A stretch of DNA of 64,000 nt from Gnetum montanum. Lineage: Eukaryota > Streptophyta > Gnetopsida > Gnetales > Gnetaceae. Shown here piece by piece: positions 35,150 through 45,566 of the stretch. Numbering within the stretch: the stretch's first letter is position 1; each line of letters opens with the position of its first letter. The stretch is taken from the NCBI GenBank assembly GCA_015680685.1, contig MNCI01004704.1, forward strand, positions 1 to 64,000, given 5' to 3'. The notes beneath the pieces are model-generated. The model saw only the letters and a program-made list of their open reading frames with translations. It made no database searches and was not told the DNA's origin. Position numbers and translations under genes: made by a program.

Positions 35150-36205
35150 ATGGAAAGCTGGTAATTATCAATGCCACCCTTGCTCCTAAACAGAAGAAGA
35201 GGTTGCTAAAGGTGGTAAACAAATGGATTGCTACATTTGCATGGTCATATCCTGAGTTAACTGGAGTTGATCCCAGGGTCTGCCAGCATAGGATCTATAT
35301 TGATCCTTCCATGAAGCCACGATGACAACCACAAAGACGATTGAATCCCAAACTAAAAAAGGTCATAAAATATGAAATTGAACAATTGCTGCAGGCAGGG
35401 TTCATCTATTCTATTGCCGATAGTGAATGGGTTAGCCCACTCATTATTGTGCCCAAGAAAGATGGCAAGTGGAGGGTCAGTATTGATTATTGGTTGCTCA
35501 ATATGATGACCTTCAAGGACCACTTCCTGCTCCCATTTGTGGACTAGGTGTTGGACACCATTGCAGGGCACCGCTACTACAGTTTTTTGGATGGTTATAG
35601 TGGTTATAACTAAATCCAAATAGCACCAAAGGACCAAGCCAAAACAACTTTCACAAGTCCATGGGGGACTTTTGCATACAAGAAGATGCCTCTTGGCCTA
35701 TGCAACATGCCTACTACGTTCCAACATCTTGTTTGTAGCATCTTCCAGGAACAGATTGGAAATGGGATAGAAGTCTTCATGGATGACTTCTCTACCTATG
35801 GGGCCACATTCGAGCAAGCCTTGGACCATTTGGAGTAGGTTCTAAAAAGGTGTGTAGACACAAATCTATGGCTTAATTGGCAAAAGAGCCATTTGATGGT
35901 CCAAGAAGGCATTGTGCTGGGGTATCGCATCTCACAAATAGGGATTAGCGTGGACCCCAAAAAGATTAGGGTCATCTAAGGAATTACCCATCAACCAAGC
36001 ACCGTAAAAGATGTTCGGTCATTCCTTGGCCACATTGGTTACTACCGGAAATTCATTGAAAACTTCTTGAAGATCTCCAAGCTGTTGGTAGAACTTACAA
36101 AGAAGGATGCTCTATTCATCTAGACCAAGGAATGCGAATCTGCATTCCAATTTCTTAAAAAGAAACTTGTAGAAACTCTAGTTCTATGGGCACTTGATTG
36201 GTCCA
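35150..36205 (+). pseudogene. Reverse transcriptase of element C
   Basis: In order: TFAWSYPELTGVDPRVCQHR, PQRRLNPKLKK (35331-35360), EIEQLLQAGFIYSIADSEWV, SPLIIVPKKDGKWRVSIDY, SFLDGYSGYN, PWGTFAYKKMPLGL, the catalytic FMDDFS (35773-35790), NWQKSHLMVQEGIVLGYRIS and [16 protein letters not shown] handful of TAG stops derive from CAG or TGG by transition. RNase H is missing: the text jumps at about 36205 from the RT thumb to the integrase, so a deletion removed roughly the whole RNase H domain. Confidence 0.88.
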
Positions 36206-37206
36206 CCATCCTACTTGATTGGCCATTAAGATCCTACTTGTAGGGTATTATTGGCCCACCATCTTCAGGGATGCATAATGGTTCACCTACTCCTGTGAAC
36301 GATGTCAGAGGGAAGGTGGGATGACGGCATGGTTGGAGGGACCTCAACAGTGGATCCAGCCACTAGAGCCCTTCGACATTTGGGCCATCAACTTCATGGA
36401 ACCCATCACTCCCCTATTAAACGAAAAGGCATACATCATCATAGTTGTGGACTATTGTACAAAGTGGGCAGAAGCAGCAACTGTCATCGACTGTTCTTCC
36501 AACACTACTGCACGATTTGTCCAATAACAAATCATCAACAGGTTTGGAGTGCCACGTGCACTCATTTCTGATAATGGGACTCATTTCATGGGTGTCACTT
36601 TTCGGAAACTCATGCAACGCCTAGGAGTAGCACATAAATTTACAACACCCTATCACCCCCAAGCCAATGGGCAGGCCGAAGTCACCAATAGGAAGATCAT
36701 CAAGATCCTTACCTATACCATTAGCAAATATAGGAGGGACTGGAGCACCATAATTAACGATGCCCTTTGGGCCTATTGCTCCACTTGGAAGCTTCCTGTA
36801 GGGTACTCTCCCTATGAGTTAGTGTACGGAAAGTTACCAGCACTTCCAATTTAGGTCGAACTCTACACACTATCTACCACTAGTGACCTAGGCCTTGATC
36901 TCCCACTAGCACAACGTGAACGACTGATCAACTTAAGTGTGCTAGATGAGAACTGATTAGTGGCCCTATCTTCCAAGAGATCCACAAGGCCTATAATAAG
37001 AAACAACATGATCTTAGGATTCAGAAGGTCACATTTAGATGTGGAGACAAGGTGTTGTATTGGAACCCCTCACATGTCTCTCAACCGAACAAGTTCCAAA
37101 CACTATGGGAGGGACCTTACATTATCTTCGAAACCTTCCCATTCGGGGCCTTTCTTATCCACAAACTTGAGGACCCCACCAGAATGCAGTTGGTCAACCG
37201 CCAATA
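36205..37206 (+). pseudogene. Integrase of element C
   Basis: Begins in the zinc domain with GYYWPTIF and CERCQRE, then the core with FDIWAINF (first Asp), ALISDNGTHF (second Asp, 36569) and HPQANGQAEVTNR (Glu, 36655-36690), so all three catalytic acidic residues are kept. The C-terminal part reads GDKVLYWNP and LWEGPYIIFETFPFGA in another frame, the Athila/Tat type ending without a chromodomain. Stops at about 36526, 36852 and 36957 break it. Confidence 0.88.
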
Positions 37207-37889
37207 ATTGAAACCTTTCCATGAAGTCCACTCAACCAGTGCAACTACCTCATCATCACCCGGTCAGTCACGTTCCCTTTTTTGTGTCTCCTCCTCTCCA
37301 CTTAGTCATGGGGGAGACCTTCATCCCTGCTAATCCATTTCACTACACCCCTCACCATTTTATCCTTTTTTGTTTTTTTTCAACATCGTTCATATGTTTG
37401 CCAATTCTTATTAAGTTTTTCCTTTCTTTAATTATTTTCTGTTCTATATGTGTGTTTCGTTTTCATGTGATTGCTAATGTGTCCTCTCATTATCATAAGG
37501 TGTCTGGCGTAGATGGTTTTTGTTATGATGGGTAATGTAATAGTCCACCTCATTATCTGGCTCCCTCCCTCGCATGGTTGTCCTTAGACTTTACATCTAT
37601 ATTCAGCTCATAAAATCGGCAGTGAGTCCACGTCATACACCCATTCACCCACTCCATGGTTTTCCTTCTGTTGAGAAGATGCAACCCCTTAAGTTAAAAA
37701 TATTATAATTAATGTGTGACTTTTGTAGTTCCCAGACTCAGGAATGACCCAATGGTTTGAATCAGGTGTGACTTCAAGGAGACTGCAACATTCGTCGCTC
37801 TCTCCTGTTCCCTGGGTTGCTGGTGTGTCCTCACGGATTTCCTACCACTCCACATTCTTCACTCATGGAAGCTTCTGAGTAGTTCGACC

Positions 37890-38070
37890 TTGCATGGTGT
37901 GGTCCTCATTGAAAAAATTTCAAAAAAAAAATTACACATGAGGATTCAAAGCACACCCCTTGGTCGAATGCATGTGAATACGCATGGATCTTTGCATGGT
38001 GTGGTTCCCTCAAAAATGAAAAAAAACAATCATAACATCACTATGTGGGAATTCAAAGCACACCCCTTAG
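37890..38070 (+). repeat. Tandem pair of the GGTGTG...CACACC block
   Basis: Two units of about 100 bp each begin TTGCATGGTGTGG, pass through an A-rich loop and end TTCAAAGCACACCCCTT (37896-37957 and 37998-38064). GGTGTG and CACACC can pair. A single unit is present at 123-172 and, on the minus strand, at 49712-49794. Confidence 0.7.
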
Positions 38071-38522
38071 ACTGCCTCTCACGGGCCACAAGCAGTAGTT
38101 ATGGGACTTCCTTCATCCCCTCTAACTTTTTCCTATTTCACTTCCTTCCTCTCATGTTTGTTGGAGTGGTGGTTCTTTGTGGGTGCATTCCTGCTTCCTT
38201 GGGGAATGATCGGGGCTTTGTCTATTGCTGCAATGTCATTGTATGTAGCTAGTTTTGGGTTTGATCTCAGGAATGATTCTACTGGGTTACTTAACCACAA
38301 CTACACATGGGGTTTCATGTGACCGACAATCAGAATTCCCATTCTCTCATCTCTCTCTACACCCATTTCTCTTTGTACTCACCTCATTGCCTGTTTTATG
38401 TTTTGTGAGTTCATCATGATTTCCATGGGCTTCTCATGCATTGGCGGGATCTCTTGGGTAGGAGTCTTAACTGGTGAATACCATGTCTTGACCCTGGGGC
38501 CCACGGACCTCAGTGTTGAGGC

Positions 38523-38575
38523 TATGCAAGGGCTACTACGGCTATTGCCTGCTATGGGGAGGACCCACTTGCATA
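38523..38575 (+). other. Conserved hairpin block of element C
   Basis: TATGCAAG (38523-38530) and CTTGCATA (38568-38575) are perfect inverted partners and are extended by GG/CC pairs after a bulged A. The loop ends in GCTATGGGGAGGACCC. The arms are kept in three copies while most of the loop differs. Confidence 0.7.
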
Positions 38576-38799
38576 TTCTTGGTCCTGCTTGCTAAGTCTC
38601 CCATCCTTTGGACTTCATGGTTGGTTATTTCCAAGGTCCCATTGCTCGATTTCTTCCCTCTAGAGTTCTTTTCAGTCCCATTCTCTTATTTTTGACTCTC
38701 TTTCGAGCCCTGATTACCTTCCTCTTGTCCTCAGCCATGACCGGGCCTCTCACGCACTTCAACCGTCCCAATTTGGCTTTTTCTGGGTTGGTCAACGCT

Positions 38800-38900
38800 G
38801 GTCAACGGGTGAACACCCCTGCATATATGGGGTCCCATATAAATAGCCCCCTGTGTATACATGGCCCTGTTGATGTAGCATCCAACCCCTATATATACAC
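38800..38900 (+). promoter_or_regulatory. Internal LTR-like promoter module before the extra reading frame
   Basis: Contains GCATATATGGGG, CATATAAATAGCCCC (TATAAATA at 38838-38845), GTGTATACATGGCCC and GTTGATGTAGC. These resemble, in the same orientation, GCGTATATGGGG, GCGTATACACAGC and GTCGATGTAGCC of the element's own U3 (22960-23030). A second TATA-like run is at 38889-38897. It lies about 200-260 bp upstream of the ATG at 39106. Promoter activity is inferred. Confidence 0.5.
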
Positions 38901-39105
38901 CCATTGTGCTTTGAAAATTCATCATTTTGCAAACAAATTGNGAATTAACCTTTGTTGTTATTTTTCTCTAGCCCATAAATCAACACTCTGGGGACTTTAA
39001 GAAATGCTCGTGCTAACAACATAACTTAGTCAAATTGAGAAAGTGTACAAGATCCATTTTTGAGTAACTTGTGCACAATCTAATTAGTGATTATGTTGTT
39101 TGCAG

Positions 39106-42100
39106 ATGGCACAAAAGCCAAGGCACCTAAGGGGTGAAGGACCATCGCAACCAAGGGACAAGCACCCACGAATAGGAAGGGGACGAGGCATGCAACTACC
39201 AGAGCATGTAGAGGGCTCTCATGCAACTGGACCCCTCTACGAAGGACCTAATGTGGAATCTATCCATTAGATTCCCAAAGAGGGGATTCCTAGCGAGCAA
39301 TTGCAAGGGGATGAGACTCCTGGGATAGCACCATGGCTTGAGGTCACCTTGACCCAAGCCTGTTTTGATGCTATCATGCCACATGAGGTACAACGGATGG
39401 TCCTCCAAGAGCTAAACTTTGGACCATTCCTTGAGAACGCACAAAAAGAAGTGAGGCTCCAACTGCAAAACTCTCTGATGTGGCTAATCATCACAACCAG
39501 TGGTGAATGGTACTTAGGAGAGACATACCTCTTCTAGACGAATTGGCAACCAAGGTCTAGAGTAAGAATCAAAGACATTTATGTCTCTTACTCTTTGAAG
39601 GTGATACCATAGGCTCTGGGGTTGCCTGAGACTGGGGCAGATGTGGTGGAAATTCCAAAATAGGCCGATCTAGAGGTAAAGCCGGAATGGACCAAACGGT
39701 GCTATGGGGTAGAGCGTAAGGAATTCGGCTCCTTGACCACGGTGGAGAGGGTATACTCAAAGATCACGTCTTACCACTTAAATCTAATGGTAAGACCCAA
39801 CAAAATCATAGCCTTCTCCACCCCTTCATGTGCCTCCTTGAGTGGGAAATTTCGCATGAGTCTGCCATAGCTGTTGTTCCTTGAGATTAAAAAGAGGTTC
39901 GCTGAGAGCGAACATGGAAGATGAGCTCTCCCCTTTCCCTGCCTCATTTGAAAATTGTGCAAATGGGCAGGGATAGCATGGTACTCTAATGATGTAATTT
40001 GGCACATCCCAACTACCTCTTGGTGGAAAATGATGAAGGATAAAACTCTTGCCATCACCCAAACAGAGGAGGAGTAGCAACCACCTCCACCACCTATGCA
40101 AACAACGCAACCGGGCTTGCAAACCATAACAAAACACGTCTGTGTAATCTAGTAAACGCTCTTAAGCCAGCAAGAGCAATAAGGTTGAATTGGTGGAGGG
40201 GAAGAACCTTTGGTCTATCACCCTACAATGAGCCACCTGGAGCAAGTGTCTTGATTAGTTAGCTTGCTAGAAAGAGCAGGACCAATATTCTCTGCCGCCC
40301 GAGCACAAGTGCTAACCAGAATAGATTCAAGCATCCGAGAGGTAACAGTATCAACCCAATAGTTATTACCTGAAATTTTAGGACATGCTTCTACCTTCTC
40401 AATACGCTTGGAAGATGGTGAATGGGCAACGGTCTTGGTGATGCAGCACCAGGGATAGGAAGTTACGGCCGAAGTGGTTATTGACACGATTGCTACAATT
40501 CTCAATGCACTAGTGGTGCCTGTAATAGATATGCATGGGCTTCAAGATGTACAGATGTTCGCTGGAACTTCACATAGCAGGATGGATGCAGCTTAACATG
40601 AAGAAATATTGGATCAATTGGTGGGAACCAGGAAACCACTTTCGGATGTATTTAACCTTTCGGATAACATCACTGCAACCCAGTCGAAGCTACTATCGAC
40701 AAGAGGTAAGAGCCTCATCTTGGAAGGGCAACTTGAAGTTCCTCAAGCCACTTGTCAATGCTTTATGATAGAAGTTGCCTAGTTAAGAGCCCAACTTGTT
40801 GATCTAGCTCTCCTCAATCATGAAATCACCAGAGATGAAGCTTTTCAATAGCTTCAGCTCAAACTTCAGATAGCGGAGGATGAGCAAGAGTCGGTAATCT
40901 TTCATAAGGTCTCGGTAGATGCTTGATCATATCATTTAGAAAAGGACTTGGTAGAGGTTCACTAGGAGAACATTGGGTTGACCGTGGAGGTTCATCGCCT
41001 ACATAATGTTGGTGCGGAAAATGAACACATGAAAAATTTTATCCACCAACAGTAGGAAGAACTAGCCAGGGTGAATGCTGATGTAAGAAGGTTGGCTACT
41101 GAGAATCAGAATATATCAATGGAGGAGGTTCGGGCATTGCGATAGAAGTTTTCAATTGAAATCACCCCTTGGAAGAATGAGGTCCTAAAATTTGAAAACA
41201 TCAAAAATCATTACAGGGACCAAGTGGGATTGCAGAAGGAAGTAAATGAAAAGCATATTCAAGTCACAAAGGGAAAAATGAACCAAGTGCTCCAACAGCT
41301 TTGAGAAGGAGGTGACGTATGGCAACCTATCTTTGATGGGTTGAATGCCTACAATTAAGCTAAAATTCATCTAAAGGAGCTGTAGATTGAAGAGATGACA
41401 GAATATATGGAGCTGACCAACCTTCGATATGCAAACCTGGTTATGCTCATAGCTGAGAGGCCGTNCGGGCCAAGTTCTCCGTGACTGTGCGTTGTCCTTC
41501 AAATTACATGTGAAGAACCTCAAGTTCCATGTTCACTGTTTCCAACTTTTTCTTTGTTGCCTTATGTTCCTAGAACTCACCCTCGTATAGGGNTCTAAAG
41601 GAGCTGTAGATTGAAGAGATGACAGAATATATGGAGCTGACCAACCTTCGATATGCAAACCTGGTTATGCTCATAGCTGAGAGGCCGTGGTCAAAATTGG
41701 AAAATCAAGTGGCCACCTCATATTCCCTATACGAGGGTGAGTTCTAGGAACATAAGACAACAAAGAAAAAGTTGGAAACAGTGAACATGGAACTTGAGGT
41801 TCTTCACATGTAATTTGAAGGACAATGCACAGTCACGGAGAACTTGGCCCATTGAATGAATGACTACCAGTAGCTGCAGGCATCAATCTGAGCATTCGAC
41901 ATCGAACACAAGTAGTTCACAGCCTAGTTTGTCAACCTAAAAGAACTCTTCCCGGCACTACCATGCCCTTGGGAGGTTCCAGTTTCAGCACATATTGGAG
42001 AAGCTGCTTGGACAATGAATGATCCCAGAAGCAAAGAAGACAAGATGAGGGCTCTCTTGGAGGCTTTTTGGTTATCTCTAGAAGTTACAGCTGCCATGGG

Positions 42101-42185
42101 CTAACCATCATTTGTGCCACCACCAACGCATGCGCCAGAGGTTGGAGAAGGTCTGTCGGAACCACCGCCCCTAGGGACGGTGTGA
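39106..42185 (+). pseudogene. Extra post-integrase reading frame of element C
   Basis: Starts at an ATG directly after TTGTTTGCAG, which looks like a splice acceptor, and ends with EPPPLGTV and a stop at 42183. It aligns end to end with the minus-strand frame 48382-45567. The N-terminal third (about 330 residues) is globular: QRMVLQELNFGPFLENAQKE, EWYLGETYLF, KDIYVSYS, YGVERKEFGSLTTVERV and ESEHGR..LPFPCLI.KLC...GI. The last third (40800-41450) is a long coiled coil rich in E, Q, L and K. It sits at the env-like position of Athila relatives but shows no signal peptide or membrane segment. FPCLI-KLC-x-x-AGI slightly resembles the 'putative plant transposon protein' domain. Stops, an internal frameshift near 39865 and an assembly duplication at 41465-41594 disturb it. 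Confidence 0.7.
41370..41854. other. Assembly duplication and inversion around two Ns
   Basis: Bases 41370-41464 recur at 41595-41689, and the block between the Ns (41466-41593) is the inverted copy of 41727-41854 with about three mismatches. Ns stand at 41465 and 41594. The pattern fits a mis-placed contig fragment rather than biology. Confidence 0.8.
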
Positions 42186-42411
42186 TCTTCTCCAACAATT
42201 TTGTGCATCATTCTACACGGTAGAGACTCTAGGACCAACACGATGTTCAATTTTATCTCTGAACACCATCATTTTTGTAATTTTTCCTTCTCTGTAACTC
42301 GGGCACTTGGTCAAATTAATGTTGTGTCATGTGTGTGTTAAGTCATGTGCATTGTAAATAAAAATCCATACCTTCCAAATTCTAGAGTAACTCGAGGACA
42401 AGTTTTTACTC

Positions 42412-42424
42412 AGTCATGGGGGTA
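42412..42424 (+). other. Polypurine tract of element C
   Basis: AGTCATGGGGGTA directly before the 3' LTR; identical at 1436-1448. In a live element this primes plus-strand DNA synthesis. Confidence 0.85.
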
Positions 42425-43312
42425 TGATGAAGTGTCATTAGTTGATGCATAGACTAGGCCACATATACGGGGCTATGTATACGTGGCCCCATCGACGTAG
42501 CCTTCCATGCATCAATGTGGCCCTGTTTACACGGAGCCTATTCCGGCCTATAAATAAGAGGGCCTTTCGCCTCATTTAGGTACCTTTTAGTTAGTTATAG
42601 CAAAGCTCTTGTAGTTTGTTCCTGTAGGAGATAGAATATTTTCCAAGTGCCCACAGCAGGTGTAAGAAAAGTGATCGGCTCTTTATTCAAGTGTTGATGT
42701 ATCTGAGGCCATTGGTGTGACAACAATAAAGAAAAACTATTCAAGCATTTCTTGCAGCATTTAGACTTAGCTATTTTATGCATTCAGTAGTTTAATATGT
42801 TTATTCTTTGTTAATTACTTAAGTTTCTATTATTATTATTTCAATCACTATCGCTCATTCGTAGTTCGTAAAGGCCATAAGTACGACAATCTCGAACGTA
42901 AATCAAACACTTGGTAAACCTAATGACACTTAACATTTGGTAACCCAAAAGTGTTAGGAGATGCTCAGAATGTGCTCAAAAGATGGGATCGGATACTTAT
43001 GCTAGGAATAGTTAGAGTACAAGCTAGGATAATTATAGATTAGATAATAGTTTATTCCTTACTTTTCATACCTTAATTAGTCATCAAAAGATAAGTGAAA
43101 AGCTATAAAAATCATTAGCCTTAATCTCACTTAACCATCACAAATAGAACATCACAAGTGAGATTAGGAAGGCAATGACCATTCTAACCCAAGGTTTTGC
43201 TAGTTAGAGGCTGGTGTATATTAAGTGCTTATAGTCTACGGAATTCGATCGAGTCGCGTGTGAACGCCCGTGATTCGTATGGTTAGGCGTAGGGGTACCT
43301 AGCCACTCATCA
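42425..43312 (+). repeat. 3' LTR of element C (888 bp)
   Basis: Runs from TGATGAAGTGTCATTAG to GCCACTCATCA and is followed by CTAGG (43313-43317), the partner of CTAGG at 22930. TATAAATA at 42548-42555. Aligns along its length with the 5' LTR. Confidence 0.92.
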
Positions 43313-43317
43313 CTAGG

Positions 43318-43700
43318 CAAGTTGAGATTTAAGTAAGGAACTTAGTTTTAGGTTTCTCCTTATCATTGAAGGTTGTAATGCAAATTTCTACTAGGGAATC
43401 CTTAGTGATGTATTCAGCCCCTAGGTTGAGAGTTTTGACTATGTAGTCACACCATTCTAAGGTTTTTTTCAATTAAAGCTATTTGGTCTAAGAGGCTTCT
43501 AGGCTCTAGGTTTACATAGTCAAACTTGATTGATTGAATAGTATCACCCAAGGATCCATTTAGGCTCAAAGGCAAGTCAAATTATTGCTACATCTCCATA
43601 GCTTATTCCTACATTTCAACAAAAACATATTATATGGCATCTACATGATACATATGTTAAACAAGGTAAAAATAAATTAAAATAATATAATAAATGATAT
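43318..43700 (-). pseudogene. Unidentified coding remnant, minus strand
   Basis: The minus strand shows coding-like text in two neighbouring frames: KFDYVNLEPRSLLDQIALIE and EWCDYIVKTLNLGAEYITKD followed by SLVEICITTFNDKEKPKTKF and a stop near 43330. I do not recognise the family. Element C interrupts the region five bases beyond its end, and minus-strand text continues at 22929. Confidence 0.35.
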
Positions 43701-44371
43701 TACTTTTTATCTTGGTCATTATATTATTAAAATAAGCAATAATTCAATAAAAAGGCCATAAATACATAAAATAATAATATTTTAATATCAAAAGTACCAT
43801 GATAGTAGTGTGTTTGACCATGGTTGGCATTTTTGTGCAAACTTGGTAGCATGTAGCTACTGCATCTTAGCTTATCAGAATTTTTGAGAGTTCAAGTAGT
43901 GTGTGAATAGTGTATCCATAGCTTAGTAGCATTTTTTTGTCAATCAAGCTATCATTTACACTAGTGTAGCTTGTTTGACCCTTAGTGTTTTTGAGTGGAA
44001 CTCACCATCAATGTTTTTGAGAACAAGACCAACATTTTTGGTCAATTACATGGAGATTTACAAGGCATTTGCATTATTAAGGTAGATTTGGAATTTTCGA
44101 TAGTGTTTTTGTTCATCCTTGGATTTTTTGGGTATTTTTTGGATAACATTCATAGAGAAGGATAAGGAGAAATAAGTGTTTTAGGGTTAGAGGCCAAGAA
44201 AGGCAACGTTTGTGTGCATTTATGCTTAAACAATGTGAATCATAACATTTTTGGGCATTATGAGGAAGTTGAAAGAGTAGTTTTTTTGATTCCTTGCCTT
44301 TGAAGATAGCATTTTTAACACTTTTTGCCTTTAGAGGTAGCATTGTTGAATTTCTCTTGGTCCTAGGACCA
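43701..44371. repeat. Diffuse repeat region left of element B
   Basis: AT-rich, then from about 43800 a loose array of phrases such as GTAGCATTTTT, TAGTGTTTTTGAG and CCAACATTTTTGG. The same wording follows the right end of element B (57680-58150), so element B probably inserted into this array. Confidence 0.5.
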
Positions 44372-45330
44372 TGATGAGTGGTGAAGAGTACCCCTATGTC
44401 CAACCATATGAATCACAAAGCGTTGATGCATGATTCAATTGAATTCTGTGGACTCTATGTCTTTCAGTATGCTAGTCTTCTAGGAAGTGAACCTTGCCCT
44501 AATAGTCATTCATTGTCTTCTCAATTACACTTATGATGCACAAAGGTGTGGTTAAGTGTAATCGAGCCACATGATTTTTATTATTTTTTGTTTTATGCTC
44601 TTGATGCTTAAAAAAGAGAAATGAAGTAATTTAATAACTAATTTAATTTAACTGATTGACTAATATCTAACTAGTCCTAACATAAGCATATGATTCGACT
44701 TTACATACACGTTTTGAACCCATGTATCCAATGTTGAGGTTACTAAGCGCTATGCTACTGGGTAAACCAAGCAATAACGCTGCTAGGATTACCAAGTGAA
44801 TACGTGTTTATGCTCGAAGCAGTCGTACTCGTGTTTAATCTATTTATCTTAATTAATTAACTAATTAGTTGAAGTCTAATTTAGCTTAATTAATTGCATA
44901 ATCAATGAAAATAGTAAATGAGTAAATAAATCATTAATCTATTCTAAGTGCTGCAAGGTTTGATCAAAAGGCTTATCTTTATTGTTGTTTACACTGGTGT
45001 GTTTAGGTACAATAGTGCTCAAATAAAGATCCGTACACTTTTTGACTCCTACTATGGGCAATTTGAGAAATATTCTAGCTCTTAAATGGAAAATTACAAG
45101 AGCTTTGCTACTACAAAGATAGGACATCCTATAAACACAATTGATGAGCATGTATTTATAGATTTTATTCTAGAGCTACATCGATGGTGCCCCATAGACA
45201 CAACAAATTCTATGTTGACACCACCCCATTGACGAGGCAACACCACGTAGATGGGACCATGTTGATGGGGCCCTGTCCATGAGGACATGTCAATGGGGGC
45301 CTGTTGACATGACACAATGATGATTCATCA
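44372..45330 (-). repeat. 3' LTR of element B (959 bp)
   Basis: On plus it reads TGATGAGTGGTGAAGAG to GATGATTCATCA. A minus-strand TATA-like run is near 45150-45160 (TATAAATACATG). The U3 (45175-45315) is an array of CCATGTTGATGGGGCC-like units. It pairs with 56716-57676. Confidence 0.9.
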
Positions 45331-45343
45331 TACCCCCACAACT
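45331..45343 (-). other. Polypurine tract of element B
   Basis: The minus strand reads TAGTTGTGGGGGTA immediately before the LTR start, corresponding to AGTCATGGGGGTA in the other copies. Confidence 0.75.
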
Positions 45344-45566
45344 AAATGAAAACTTTTCCTCAAGTTCCTTTACAAAATTGGGAAGGTATGGGACTATTAA
45401 CTAAATCTTGACATAACAAATTGACTTGACAAAATTGAGTGCATGATTGTATAGATCAATAACATTATAAAAATTGTGGTGTTCATGACACAACATTGAA
45501 CACTATGACATGACTACTCAAAATTGGACAACACATCCTTTGATGGCATGAAGGTGGCTGAGCAGA

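Larger units (their letters stand above)
37207..39105 (+). mobile_element. Long non-coding post-integrase region of element C
   Basis: About 1.9 kb between integrase and the extra reading frame. It holds a block repeated in tandem (37890-38070), a conserved hairpin block (38523-38575) and an LTR-like promoter module (38800-38900). Corresponding blocks in the same order are found in the minus-strand copy at 48383-50560. Open frames of up to 130 codons here show no family resemblance and shift between copies. Confidence 0.7.
22930..43317 (+). mobile_element. Athila-like element C, plus strand, with nested Tat element
   Basis: The ends are two related LTRs (913 and 888 bp) flanked by the identical 5-bp direct repeat CTAGG (22930-22934 and 43313-43317), which shows one insertion event. 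Order inside: primer site, gag (24015-25445), a foreign block (25446-33838), gag tail, protease, RT, integrase, a long post-integrase region with a promoter-like module, an extra reading frame (39106-42185), a polypurine tract and the 3' LTR. The RNase H and the middle of gag are missing. Stops throughout make it non-autonomous. Confidence 0.88.

Noticed and set aside
37221-38320. Several open frames with hydrophobic stretches after integrase, possibly an env-like protein
   Set aside because: The frames are short, differ between copies and overlap conserved non-coding blocks; hydrophobicity comes from T-rich composition.
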